From: Tethya wilhelma
Lineage: Eukaryota; Porifera; Demospongiae; Tethyida; Tethyidae
Length of the DNA: 64,000 bases
Reading direction: 5' to 3'
Assembly (NCBI GenBank): GCA_964030475.1
Contig: CAXIPT010000003.1
Span: forward strand, 10,761,684-10,825,683
The translations under genes and the position numbers were made by a program. Positions 29,219-43,900 of the stretch are shown piece after piece; position 1 is the stretch's first letter; every line of letters begins with the position of its first letter. The notes under the pieces are model-generated. The model had not been told where the DNA came from. It did not search any database and saw only the letters and a list, made by a program, of their open reading frames with translations.

Positions 29219-31189
29219 TGTGTGAGAAAGTGAGAAAGATATCATCGATATTATGCAATATTCTTCTTCAAGGCTTACGTTTGCTTTAGCTTTCTTGTGT
29301 GGTTTTACACACACACATATATCAAACATTCTTTGGTCTAGCTGTTCTTGGAGTTCAATAAACTTTCTTGTCACATTCTCTAGCTCAATCTGCAATCTAA
29401 TCAATTCAATATTTTTTTCAGCCAACTCTTGCTTTGTCATATGTATTTTGTCATTTCTACGAGTCAGCTTCTCTTTTGTTGTTTTCAACTCATCCTCTTT
29501 TTGTGTTAATTGATCTTTCAGAATCTTCAGTGTCAAGTCATTATTTTTTTCTAATCGTTCAATATCTTCAAGCCACTTTTCTGACATCTTATCTTTAGCT
29601 TCTTTCAGTATCTCGTTCTCTTTAGTCTTGTGTTCTAGTTCTACCTTGAGTCTTTGTATTTCCTCTCTGAGCAGAAACACCATTCTTTGAAGTCTTGGTA
29701 TTGTTGTTTCTTCATCTTCTTTTAAATTCAGCCTATCAGCTTCAAACAACTCTCTTTGTCTTTTCATCTGTTCTTGTAAAAGTGAAAGTTGTTCTCTACA
29801 ATCCATTACGTCCATTGCTTTAGGATCAATATGACTACTAGAATATGTCTGTACAATAAAAAAATAGTAAAAACTCTGAACTGTTCATGCATTTATAGCT
29901 AAACTAATACCTCAGTTGATTCTCTCATTGCTTTAGGTACTACAAAGCCTACAGAATTCACGTAAACATATTAATGGCGAGGGTTAATTATTGTTACTAT
30001 AGTAGAAGTTAAGAACATACCGTATTTTTGTCCTATTGTCTTAGCAATGTCTCTCCTTCCAATATTAACCAGCGCTGTGATTAGTTTTGTCCACTGACAT
30101 GACTCTTGCCTTGACCACAAAATAAGCATCTCCCGAAGACAATCATCTACTTTGTTTGACCAGTCAGAGCGAATGATCAGCAATCTATCTGTTGGAATTT
30201 TTAGTTCAGCCCCCAGATTAAACCACGAAACAACTCCGGCCAACTCTCTTTGAAGATCTTTAAATTCTGGTTTATTAACGGTACCTATAATAATAATTAC
30301 AAGGTCAAACAGGTGTCTGTTTATTTACTTTAGTGTTAATTGTTGATGAAACTGAAGCTATAAATGAATACTTGTGAATTCATATCATAATATTATGTTA
30401 AGTAAACATTAATGTTTTGATTATTCGAATTGTGTTGCATATAAACTGGGAACTTAATTATTTGCTCTCACCATAGATAATAATTGTATACTTCACAAGC
30501 GGGTTGAAGCCATTTTACCATTTTTGCGGCTCATCAATTTTTTTTTGCTTTAATTCCTTTTCATTATTAATTTTTAAAAAAATAACTTTAGCTATTATTA
30601 AAGCACAATAATACATGTAGTATACGTCACCTTTTTGTTTGAAAATTGAAGAGCTGAATTCAAAGTTCTTGCTTCGTTTCCATTTCTGAGTCACGAACAA
30701 GCAGTTAGCAGAATTCACTTCAATTACCTCTGGTTCATACCCAGCATCTCTAGGTGATATCAAGCACACCTTTAGATCAATCCCAACTTTAAATTCTTCT
30801 GAAGATGCAACAGATGTCAGTGATTTGGAGCACTCTTTTTCTAACAGTTCAGCTAAAGCTTTTTGAAGATTGTTCTTGGCAACTTGTACACTCTGGGTTA
30901 AGAATTCCTTCAGATGTGATGTCGATCGGAATCTTACTTTATAGACTAATTCACTTGATGTACAGTTGTAATTGGTATCAATATGATACACATTGTTTTC
31001 AATGGTTGGAATTACAGCATCCTTGGTCATTGTTGACAGTTTGATAGCAACTCCTTCGACTGAAAGAACGGGTTGTTTCTCACTATTAATTTCAATAACA
31101 ACAGGATATCCATTAACAGTTATTGATACCTTGAGGGCAAAAAAATCACTGTTGTAAGAAAGATGATGGTCAAGTTCAACTCCAGGCAT
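27338..31189 (-). CDS. Death, coiled-coil, SH3 and Kelch scaffold protein
   Basis: Seven exons, all phases matching, give 864 residues: 30631-31189, 30021-30284, 29911-29948, 29279-29848, 29039-29096, 28676-28890, 27338-28228. Residues 1-186 are an unrecognised mixed domain. About 200-272 is a Death domain (VVSWFNLGAELKIPTDRL, then REMLILWSRQ, ITALVNIGRRDIAKTIGQKY). About 290-455 is a long coiled coil with regular leucine heptads. About 505-562 is an SH3 domain (ALALQSY, ALYDY-like; ELSFNKEDTLLI; NWYYGMNRDGSRKGYIPVSLV). About 575-864 is a beta-propeller of Kelch type (repeated GG...W motifs such as IGGREGN and IAGGFTSY). No signal peptide or membrane segment is present, so it is cytoplasmic. 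The parts suggest an adaptor linking Death-domain partners, proline-rich ligands and a propeller-bound client (inference). The donor after exon 29279 is a plain GTAAGC; the following intron is mostly GT repeat. Confidence 0.85.
29101..29219. repeat. (GT)n microsatellite filling an intron
   Basis: About 119 bases of GT with occasional GC steps make up most of the 182-base intron between the coiled-coil exon and a small exon of the Death-Kelch gene. On the transcribed strand it reads CA and ends five bases before the acceptor. Confidence 0.95.
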
Positions 31190-31941
31190 GTTACTGTTCT
31201 TTTCTTACCGAGTCTTTGGCCGGTCCTTAGTATGATGCAATACTATGATACTATTATCTATAGCTTCGTTCCCAGACTGCATTCAGATTCTGGATTGAAG
31301 CCAAGTGTGCATGGCTGATGGCTAGTAGTATTGTAGTAGCGTCAGGTGCTGTAAAGCATATTCATGATTTTAATTGGCTCCGGCCTTCTACAAGGTCAAA
31401 GGCCAAAGTAAAAATGTATTATGATTGCCGCCCACATCTAGGCCTATAGGTAGACGTCTACTATACGTACTGAATGGATTGGAATTCGAAATTAACGCCT
31501 TCATATACGGGAAAATCGCGCTCCGCAAACACCGAACTTATGGCGCCAAAGTAGAATAGAATCAGGTGTCTAAATCATCCATTGAGGTTTAGCATTAGTT
31601 TTACATTTCTGGGTGTTGTATGCTATGGAGTATGCACTGATGTTGTAATTAATCCAGCTGTATAATCTGGATCAGACTTGCTATTGCAAGGAAAGAGAAA
31701 TGACGAACCGGATTGGAGCCAACACAAGTGCACAATCTATCTGGAAATGACGACTGCACATAAAACAGATGTGAGTATTGAAATTCATACAAAGAAACAA
31801 CCAAACCACAATAATAAAAATTAAGAATAATAATAATTATTATGAAAAACCTAGCTCATGACTTAACTGCAATCTCTAAGACAGTACTTGTAGTTCTTAA
31901 TTGGGTAAATAAAACCTGGAAACAAACAACAATAATCATTA
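31190..31941. other. Spacer between XPOT 3' end and the Death-Kelch gene 5' end
   Basis: Both genes read leftward. This 750-base spacer should hold the XPOT 3' UTR and the Death-Kelch promoter. A fragment TTCGTTCCCAGACTGC near 31267 resembles one end of the element at 38952-39180. No gene is seen. Confidence 0.5.
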
Positions 31942-34900
31942 TTAGTCAGCTGGTAGAACTTTACCACAAAATTTATGTACCTTAAGATAAGTCTTTAATT
32001 CCTTTGTTTCTAATTGTTGCAATTGTTGTAAGAGTTCCTGGACAACAGAATATACGTAGAAAGAGTAATAAATAACTACAGAACCGTAAAAACTTAATAG
32101 GCTGTACTGAACAATAGTTAAAAGAATCTTAGGATCCCAGCAACACAAAAAGTGTAATATCATAGTTTGGGAATGGTGGCATGGCTACACTTTACATAGT
32201 CACAAGAAAACATGTACATAGCCTGGATTGATCACCAGATTTTAAATATGCAATAATGTTCCAAGTGCCATGTGTAATCCTACATACACGCATGGAATTA
32301 ATTTTGGTGATTTGAACTTGCTATATATTATGGTACTCAAACACATAGCATACCTGCACTAACTCAACAGGCATATTCAATGAAGGTAGGAAGTCATTCT
32401 GTAGGTATAGCATTACCTCAGCACCCTGGACAGTGACAAACATGTAACAGTATTTCTATAGATGATGTAGAATAGTATTGTCCTTACATGCTTGCCAAAT
32501 ACTGATTTTAAAATCCCTGCAACTTCTCCTAGTGCCTATAGGATTAAACATAGTCATAATTATAAATATTGAAGCAAAAAATGGACAAGTCTTACTAAAA
32601 AGGCATGACCATCATTAAGGTCAAAGGTCGGTTTTAATGGTGCCACAAAACAGGATGGTATGATATGCTTGTAAGTGAATGTAAAGAATCCTGGTACAAC
32701 TTCCTCCCCACCTAGGAGAGGGCAGGGGAGACAGACAGACACGGATGAACACAATTAATGAATGTCATTATGATGATGGTGAATGTGATCACACCCCCCC
32801 TTACCCCAGGAATCAATCAATTTCTTTAGAATAGAAAAGCAGACTTTCTGAACCTACATACCACATAAATACATGGAAAATAAGTCATGTTCTTTTAACA
32901 ATGAAATGGTCACAGTAATAAGACATGTGAGGCAAGGTTTGACATGAATACAAGTAAAATCTAAATTGCTTGATAACATACCGAGGGATCTGGAAAGGCA
33001 AGTGCACCTTGTACTACAGACTCCAGTACCTCTTGCAGCTTGTCACTCTCTGTATTGCAATAGTAGCTCCTTAGCTATACAACAATCCCAACAGTGTCTT
33101 ACCTTGGCTAGCAATGACACTAGCTACATTGTTAGTAGCAATGGAGTTAATAAATACAAAATATGATTTCTGCAAACTTTGTCTGTCTCTTTGCTCCTGA
33201 GTTAAAAGAGCAAGTGTGTTTGTATGAATGGGTAAGGGGTCATCAGATAATAATGCTACAAATATTGTATAGCGGGAAATTTTCATAGTTCAAAATTTTG
33301 CTTAAATCAGTAAGAGTGCTTTCATAGTTTGAAATTTTCATAAACAGGGCGCACTCGTATCACGCATAATGTGGAAGTTAAATTTTCGTAGTTTTAATTT
33401 TTGTATTCGAACAGCGTTATGAAAATGTGAAAATTTGAACCATACAAAAATTCCCACTATATGGTACACTACAAACCTCCAGGTCGTTGGGGTCAAAAGG
33501 CAAGCTCAGACACATCATGATATTCTGACAGACTGGCATGAATATCTCCAATAGGATGGGTGTTATACGCTCCTTGTACTTGGTGATTAGTTGGTTGATT
33601 AGAGGGATAAACTCCTGAATATCATGGGACTGTGTCCAACATGAAATGAACATCTATCGTGATTACTTTTTGTTTGAAGAGTGTTTACAATGTCACTCAA
33701 ACAAACTTCACTGATTCTTGATCACAATACCATACAGTGGAGTGAACATTGAAGGGAGTGAATCAAGCTATGGCACATACACTTCCAACACTACAGACCT
33801 TGCAATCCTTCAGCAGTAGTGACACAGCCATTGGAACATATTTGAGCAACTCATCACCAAGGCAAATGATCATTCTGTGCAGGTATTGTCGAACTCCAGA
33901 CTGTAGAATCTCACACTGTACACTCACCTCCAGTCCTCGAAGGAACACTGGGAGAGGCTAGAGACACAAATACCAAACAGTATATGGTAAGCAGAGTCTG
34001 TAATATTGCCTGATACGGTCAAAGTAGAACTACTATTGTAATCATCAATGCATGTGGACAATGATAGGAGCAGATTGATAGCCTACGAGAAACAGTAACT
34101 CACTTCAGAGAAACATTCCAAGCATCCACTCTTTTGTGTTTGTTGATGGTTAGTGAACACTTTACTAGTACGACTAGAAGGAAGGCAGTGAGTATAAACA
34201 CACATACATTACATGCAGGAATAGGGTAGATATAGCAATAGCTACCTGGCAAATGAAACCAAGTTGTACGAGGCTTGAGCAAGCTGTTCTTGAACCACAA
34301 TATCTTGTGAACACAAAAGCTGGTGATGGTGTAGATAACCAACATCTCAAACTTCACACATATTCATAAACACAGCACACTAACCTGTTCGAGAAACACT
34401 GGGAACTTCTCAACAACAGGAATGAGTATAGAATTCATGAGCAGCTTCTTCCCCTACAGAGACAATACACACTGTGATGTGTCTGTCTCAATAGGGAGTC
34501 AACATACCTCAGGTGGCTGCTGAGAGGACACCACCAGTACACCAGCAGCCTCATACAAGAACATCTGCATAGTGGTGCATGTAAAGTGAAGGAAAGGGGG
34601 AGTGAGCTACAACCATCCAGACTACAATCCCTCTGGCTCACAACTGCCTCATTACTAGGCCTTCTCCTTATCAGGAGGTGTGACACAGGTGTGGCTTTGC
34701 TGACTCAGCATTGAGGCAAAGTATCACATGCTCTTAATTACATTCCAATCATGTAACTACAATACTCTGCATTGGGATTTTATCGCGGTGCTGAGTCAGC
34801 AAAGGTGTACTTGTGTGGCCTGAATATATGAGGCCACAAGACAGAGCCCCTGTCCATCATGGCTGCCGGTGGCATAAATAATACTACCATTTCTGCATAC

Positions 34901-37900
34901 TTCTATGTGATCATCTACCACAGTCAAGACACGAACACAAATCAACACACCACGTACACACACAAACACATACCACACACTCACATCCCTACACAACACA
35001 CCCATCACCTGTGCTGTTGGTTTTTCTCTCCAAGTCACTGGCTACCAACAGAGTAGCCATAGTACTACACAACAAATTACATTTATGCCACTAAAAACTA
35101 ATTATTGAAAATTCAAAGTCACAAATAATACCCACACCAATACCTACACACTAATGTGTTTTGAGCCTGGAATATGCAGCGAACTGGGAAGGACCAGGAG
35201 ACACACAGCCATACCACAGCACCCAACTAGGCCAGGTCATACACAACACAGCTGTCAAAAACAGAAGCCCATAATCTCAACATGCTCATGTACATAAACA
35301 ACTACAAGCAAGAGACCCAAGCCAACACAGGTCAGAATGTGCACTGATGAAGTACTTATTGGTTGACAACAGATAATAATTATAGGAGCTATAGGGACTG
35401 CTGGTTTTGTGGCATGAGATAATAAAAGTAATTTGCGTTAATTTGGCTGCATTAGTGCAGAAAAGCACATCTGTGAAAAAGTAGGTGTCTCAGTTAGCTC
35501 CATGAACTGCACGATCAACATGAAGTGTCTGCATGAAGTGTCTGCATACTGTGCTAGAAGAGTATGGTCACATGACTTCAGAAATTATTGTTCAAATTTC
35601 AGGCTAAATCCCAAATTGGTATAAATACTGTGATCTCATTGGTCAGCTCAACACTCCGAGCTGTATAACAAAAAATGCACTACCGTTACCAGACAGATAT
35701 CATATCCCTCTCTCTGACATCTGGCCAACAAGAGTAAATGGGACAGAAATTGTCATTTGCATATCCCATGCATGCGAAGTACACATGCACCTGCAAAAAT
35801 TTATAGTACACACGATCAACCCACAAGACCATTCTGAGCCTCAAGTGGACATTTTAATGGCATTCTTGACATATCTAGTGTACTCCATTCTTCCTTTCCT
35901 TGTTGCATGCTCTAAGACAAATGGTCTAAGCTAACAGGTCATGCTAATGGTGCTTGCATTAACTTTTATGGGCTATAACTACACAATGTAAGCTAGGAGT
36001 ACTGATACACAAGAGCTGCTCAGGATGCAGTCTCTTCACATACATCCATTGAAACAACCAACAGCAAATACTTTGCCAAGTATAACACACAAGCAAAGAA
36101 AATGTCTAGTGAAGTAAACCACGCTAAATGAAGACGCATACATGTACATAAATGCATGACGATAGCTAACTCACTAGATCGTTGCTGGAGAAGAGGCCAC
36201 TATACTCAGGAGAACCCTGTGAGAGAATAATGGGAAGAAAAACAATAATTACTAATCTCTGAAAGTATATAAGTGTACTAATAAAATAGAACAATAATAT
36301 TATTTAATCATTTACAACAAGCAAGCAAATAATGTTAAACTGTATAAAAGAGTTTTTTCCAAGGAGTTGTAGGTAATACTCTTCCTATAAACGTAACCTA
36401 ATAAAGTGGCACACCTTAATGCAAACAGGAAGAATTCCTTACACAATCTAAAGACACAGACAACTAAGTCAGATATGGTTTCCTCAGGTATTTGTGAATT
36501 GTGATAACACATATGGTACTAGATTAACACAGAGGAAGTTTGGGTGGAGAAATTGCACCAGGCAAGTGGAATGCATCACTCATTCCCTTGTAGTGCTTCA
36601 CTGAACAGGTAGTGTAACTGTTACACTATAAAAATGGAAACAACCATCACAACACAGGAGGCCCTTCCATTAAGACACACCTGATGGATGTTCCACAGGC
36701 ACATTCCTCAAAAGGATCCCTGAGGGCACAACCTCTACCAATACCCTAAGCTGCTCAGCTAATGCCTCCAACAGCTGACACTACAAACAAGATATCCTCT
36801 CCACCCACACGATAACTATGGTTGTTGTTGAACTTGTTCCAACACAAACTACAATTTGTGTTCTAAATGGAAGCAGGTTGTGTACACAGATACCTTTAAG
36901 TGGGCCCATTAAAGATTTTGTGGCTAGAAACCAGTCTTTTTGTGTGGGTGAGTTAAGTCACTGATACTTGTTTTTATCTTGCCACAAAGGCAGCAGCACA
37001 ACAGGTGCCCTGTCCATACACAACACACTGTCTGCACATTTGCAATGCTACACATCAAGAGTGCAGCTCAAAACACTAACAAAACAGGAAGGATATGGTT
37101 TAATAACCATGCTGCAGAGGAGTATTATGGGCTGACCTAGCATTCATTTGGTTCTGTACTTATATGGTTATCTTAATGATATGTTTTTGCATGCCAACCT
37201 CTGAGGTATTTTTTTTACAGAATGCATAGTTATCATTCAGCAATGGCAACCATTGTAATCTTATCAAGGAAGAGCACCAGTGAGTACCATGGAATTCCCC
37301 AGGCACATGCTGATACCACACAGGAAATTGCTGACCAGCATATTATCTCAGTCAACAATGACATATGCTCCCCAGCCAGATTAAATCGAATTAGGGGAAA
37401 ACAACTTGTGCATGAGGCATCTAACTAACCACAACTATTCACAGGGGGCCTATATAAACTGCAGCAAACCTGACTGCAAGCACAGAATTCTGAGACTTCA
37501 TCTTCAGCTCAATATCCCCACAAGTATCACCATGATCTTCAGACTTCACAACTTCGCAATCACTTTGCTCCTTGCAGCAACGGGACTAAGAGCAATGAGT
37601 ATCCTAGAGGTTGACCAATGCAATAGCAACTCATCCACACCAGCTGCAACCATCTCACTAGCTGCTTCCACCAATGATCTACAAGATACCTTCTCCTTCC
37701 TCGAGCTCCAGCCTGACCTACTCGAACAAGTCAAGGCACTGCTGCAACAAGAGAGCTTGAGACAACAGCACCTTGGAGAGACAGCTGAGCATGCTGCAAA
37801 ATCATGTGACGAAATCCACAGACTGAAACCATGCAAAGGCTCAGATACGTACTGGCTGCAAACTGACTCTGGTGTTGACCAAGAGTACTGCAACTTTGAG

Positions 37901-40900
37901 ACACCGCCGGCAGAATGGAGACCCCTCATCAGTCTTGATATGAAAGTCAACGAAACTTGTCCTCAAGGATTACAGCTAGTTGACCCAAGAATCTCAGGCA
38001 ACAAGAGACTGTGCAAAGGACACAGCATTACTCTCCCAACAGGTGGCATGCCATACAGTGAGGTGATGGGCAGAGTTATTGGATATCAGTATTCAACAAC
38101 GAATGGGTTCGGAGGCAGATCCAATGACATCAATGGTGCATACGTCGATGGCATATCAATCACATACGGACAAAACCCTCGACACCATATTTGGACCTAC
38201 GCTGCAGGCTACCAAATCAATTCAGGCCAACATGCTTGTCCGTGCACCAACCCTAGTGTAGTCGACATCATCCCAGACTTTGTAGGTGAAAACTACTACT
38301 GCGATATAGCCCCCCATGGTCGAAATGAACGCAGACTCCACCTGAGCAACGCTCTATGGGACGGAGAGGGGTGTGCTGCAAGCACAACCTGCTGTGACAA
38401 TGTTAACCTTCCATTCTTTGAGAACAAGCTCCCTCATTCAACCACTGAAGATATCGATCTACGAATACTGACAGACGAAGGAAGATACAACGAAGACATT
38501 TACATTGAAGTGATAGAGATATCTGTCAAGTAATATGAACTGCTCTTTTGGGGAGGGGGTGGGGTTATGACTACTTGTTAACATGTTTGCAAAACCTTCA
38601 CTTTGTGTACTATTTACATATTCACTTCATCAATAACAGTAATATTGTATGTAATATATGTTTCACTTGCTTTATCTTTTGTTATGGTGTATGAGAAAAA
38701 TGTTAAGACAGTTAAAATTGTAAATATTTTACTGGTAACAGTAACCTGCATGATCATGATATGGTACTTAGTGAATGAGTGTGTAAAGCAACAGTTTCAC
38801 GAATCCCTACAGTTATGATAGATTGATCGATCTTATACATACAAGTCACACCAAGTGTGCACTGACAAGTCAGAGCAAGTCTGGGAAAAATAAACCAGCT
38901 ACACACTACTGTTAGATGTATTTAGGTACAATGTCACAATGTAATAAGTGATAGCCTCGTTCCCAGGCTCTCTCTCCAAGTGATTTATGCACGTGCACGC
39001 GTAAAAATAAGAAGGGAGAGAGCCTAGTACGTGAAATCACGTGAATGATGTTGCCCGTACAGAGACTGCAGAGATTTTGTATGGTTTCTCTTCTACAGCA
39101 TACTAATTTTTCTGCGCGCAGAATGAAGGCTCTCTCCCTTCCTATTCTTTATACAGGGAGAGAGCCTGGGAACGAGGGTAAATAAGTGACTGTCCAGCAA
39201 GTGTGCAGTCAGACAGTCTAGAGTATGAGTAGTACATGTACATTTCACTTAATGTGTCAGATTACAAATTGGTCCACTAGTCTTGTAAACTACATCTTCC
39301 TAGGGTGCTTTTATTGACCTTGCATTGCATTTAAGTGGGGAACGCCAGATTTATGAGGCCACCACAAAGAAGATATGAAACAAGGCATAATTTTTGTCAG
39401 TACATACACAGTGACTATAGCACAATAATTTCTGATTACATAGCAATGAAGATGTTTTGAAGCAGTTCTTATACAACTATATAAGAACTATAGTATAACT
39501 TGTTCAATTGGTTCTTGAAAGGCAAATTAAAAACAATGCAGCCTTTAATCAACACATTTTTTCAGAAATAAATCGCTTTAACAGAATTACAGAAAAATGT
39601 ACAGCGTACTAGTATTTCAAAGTCAAAGTTGGATAGGAATACTTTCTTGCAGTAATATCACGTTTACCCACCAATGATTGATGATTTGCAGAGCATATGT
39701 GATGAATTAGTGTCACATTCTACATGATCATTCACTGTGTAATAACAGTGGACATTAGGCTGGTCTACATGCTATGAAACAATGACGTCACAATGATGTA
39801 ATATGTACAGGGCTTACTACTATGATGTCATAATACAGTAATGTATGGGGTGTATTAGGAACGAAACCTCAAAATGATAATGCAGCCACAGTGTTGAAAC
39901 TATGTACACATGCATGGTTACACCCACAAATGTGGTGGCCAATCATCCTCAAACCAAACTGCATGCACACTTACAGGAAACATCAACAACAGCTCATGCA
40001 GATTCTTGAGAATCTCTTCAGCTATCACTCCTAGGTGGAGTCTAAGTGGTGGGGGAGAAAGAGAAATGTAATACAACATAATCAGAATTAAACCACAACA
40101 TCCAGCTAGGCTTACTTTGTCGCCTTGACAAACCTCACAAACAAATAAGAGAGCCGGCTCCTCACAGCAGCACTCTGGTGCCTCAGACCTTGGCCACCTA
40201 GGAAACTTTCCTGTCGAGTGCACACACACAGTACACATACAGTGTACATAATGAAATCATTACTATACATGTGAGCTTTGCTCAGCTAAGCAAACACTCA
40301 CTATAATTGGTTGGACGTAGTTTGTTTCCAAGCTGAAGAACTTCTCATACCTCACCAGTATCTCATAGTACTGTAGGGAGAAGGTTGCAAATACCGAAAT
40401 TATGAGTTAGGAACGGTTCATGTCAAAAGTCTAAAATTTCACAGATGAGCAGTTTGACACCAGTTTAATTAGGATTTAATATTACGGAGAATTTCATGGA
40501 TGGATGGTAATTCACACAACTTTCCCACCATAAGGTAAACACTGCTTGTGTGGTTAATGTGAGCATACCTGTAGTAACACAGCAATGTGATTATAGTGTC
40601 CAACATCACTTTGTATGACCTGCAGAGATGGTATATGATGCTTTCATGTTTGCACATACTCACAGACGTACACACACCCGCACAAAAACATAGACACAAA
40701 GCTTTAAGCACTCACATTATTACAGAGCATACAGACCATACAAACAAACACACGTGTGAATCAAATGCATGCACACACTCACACATGTACAAAACTCATG
40801 GCTACATACCACACTCATCATCTGATGCCACACAGTTCCTGAAACAGCAATGTTAGCAGCACCAAGTTGCTAGAGCAGAGAGCAAGAGATAACAAGATCA

Positions 40901-43900
40901 CATCAGATTCACCTTCAGGCCATCAACCAACAGCTGTAGACCAGCCAACTCAATCAATACATGTTACATGCACAATATCCACCATTATGTCATTACTGGA
41001 CCAATAATGGATTATGAAAATGCACAGAAGACACATCAGCCCGTTATCAACGAACCACGAACTAATATCATCAGGGTGGGTCTACTGCTTTACGATAATT
41101 GTGTAATGAGGATAATGCCCCAATAAAGTTTCAATCATAATCTAGTTTCATTTTAACATTTTGTGTGCAGTTGAAGTGGGCAATCAGAACCACAAATAGA
41201 GTTAATAAAATGGAGACATAAAAGAGTGCACGGGACAAACACATTGCAAGGTGCTTCAAGCACCCTCACTTCTTAAGGTCATTGACAGCAGAGCTAATAG
41301 GAACCTAACTCACTTGATTGGTTCACTAAAAGACAAACATTTATGAGTAAATAACCTAATGAGTAGTTGCAGGCTGGAGCCCATGAGGAGTGACTAGCTG
41401 CTGGACTACTATAGGAGAGGAGAACTAATGTACCTTGTCTGTGATGATCTCTCCCAGCATGAAGAACACTCTGAGCACCACCTCTACATTCATGAAGGGT
41501 TCAGAGTTCAGAGTGGCCAGGACAGATGTCAGCAAGCCATGGGTGGTCAGGAGAACAAGTTGAGGATCCTGCATCCAGACATACAAGTATGCAATCAGAC
41601 TGGTAACCAGGGGAGAGAGAGGGGTGCATGTAAATGGTACATGGCAGCAAGCATGGACCATCTTGAGGACCAAGTGCAGACCAATCAGCATGGTTGTGGT
41701 GAATGGAGATACACAATGCAATGTACACACAACACCACATACTGGCTTATCACAGGTCTGGACAGTGAATTAACCTCACTAGACTGTTGAGGTAGCCTAA
41801 CAGCAGTTTAATGGTAAATTAGTGTCTTCACTAGCAAGTGTTAAACAGTTAGTGGCACTGAATGGAGCAATTACTGCCCACCTCTACAGAAATTCCCCCT
41901 GACATTTGACAACCAGCACATGAGGTCATACTAACTTGACAAACAAAGAGAGAAGCAGATTTGAAATTTGATTAGGAATGCCTGCAAACCATATAACACC
42001 TTTAAGATGTAAGCTTCAAAGAAATATTTACAGGTCAGAACTGGAGTATGGCTGGCTGTTAAAGCATGTGGTCACTCTTCACAACACTGTTCAACCAATT
42101 AGGGTACCAAATATGTTTACATGGGTGATAATGACTACCCTTACCAATAGAGCAATATTGTCAAAAAGAATTTTTAACTGCTTTCTGTATTCCAAGAACA
42201 TGATTTCTTCCTCTCCCTAGAAATGATGAGAATAACAAAGCAACTAAGGCTTTAGGTATTTTGCTACCATGAACTAGAGCGTAGCCTACCTCATTTGCAA
42301 AGTTGTAATCTTCATCATATTTCAGTTTATTCACAACTGCTTCAAGAAGAGCTTGAAGGTTGGCACGATCATCTTCAGTCAAACCAGGACGATGCTACAG
42401 TACATGATTACAAGACAACACTACAGTACATGGCAACATTCTCACTAAGAATGGTTTATCAACAATAAAAAAGCAAAAACACAACAAAACAGGTTCACCA
42501 ACAGATCAAAAACAGATGTGTGTAGTATGTACAGTCTGTAAGATGTACTAACACTATTGTTTTGCTTGTATGGAATAGCAACTGTAATACCTTTAATGAT
42601 CCTACATACTGTACAGCAAACTCAATGATAGCCTCAGACACTCCATCATCCTCATCACTTAGATACCTGTACACACAACACACACACAAACACACACGAG
42701 GGCTTATGAGTTAATGAAAGGGTACTCCTCACTGACCTGTGGAGATAAGGAAGCTTAGACTCCAGGGCTGCTGCAGTAACTTCAGCATTCACTTCATCTC
42801 CTGACTTGACCAGTCTGTAGGGGGACACATTTTTATGTATAACTAGCACATGTAGATGTGATGATCTTTACCTATTCAAGCTGGTGACCAGAGCGCAGCC
42901 CATGCCATTGACAAGCTGAGACAACTTGATCTGAAACTCAACTTCCTTCACCTGCAAAGAAGATTGAGCAAATATAAAATGTGCTCCATATCAACAAATA
43001 AAACAACATGTAGCTGGACTGAAGTTATAAACTTTAACCATATAACTACTGACCTCAGTTGAAGAGGATGGAGAGAGAACTCCCACTGACTCCAACACCT
43101 TACAGAAAGACTCAACAAGTTTAGTTTTGGCCACTGGATCCATGCCTGAATTGGACGAAATATGACTGACTGACATTACAGTTGCACACACATTAGTCTT
43201 CCTCTTTACTTTATTATTATTGTTAGGAAACTCATTTGAGATGGAGGTGCCTGGGATTGAGGCTAGTACAACATACCTTTCCCTACTATTTCAGTGAGAC
43301 ACTCAGCAGCACTTTCACGGAGACTTGAGACTGACAAATATTTCAGCAACAAACTAGATGTGTGCATATCAAAACTTTAAAGGTACAAGCTTCCCTATAA
43401 TAATATTTCCCTACAAAGGACTGGGGTTACCTGACAAAGCTGTCGTTAGCAATGAGGTCAATGTCGATCCATGATACATAGGCTCCTACTACTGCCATAG
43501 CCTGGCAGACAACACCATGGTCAACATCCTCAAATGAGGTCTATGGATTGAAAAAGAGAATTGTAAACAGATGAGCTACTTCTTTGAACACAGAAACTGT
43601 AGCCTAGCATACAACAAAAACACCTTATAATATACATCTATGTATGCAGAAAATATCCAGTATTTATCAGTAAGTACTGTTTCTCAGGTTTTCGATTCAA
43701 ATATGACAATAATTATATAATTTGAAAGCTCTTCTTATGCTGATTACAATGGTGCCAACCCTTTTTCTGTACAACAAATCTCTAACGAAGAATATGTGAC
43801 AATATCTAGTCAGTCCCAAAAAAGGCCACAAAAAGGCCACAAAAGATGCCTTCATATTGGAGTCTAGGAGGGTTGGATGAGACTGCAACCCTTAAAATTG

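Noticed and set aside
37546..37950. Minus-strand 134-codon frame inside the nested gene
   Set aside because: It is antisense to the secreted-protein coding sequence, which has a signal peptide, family-like motifs and a TATA box.
40587..41790. Plus-strand frames opposite XPOT exons
   Set aside because: They cross XPOT exons and introns with no recognisable family and are explained by the minus-strand coding sequence.
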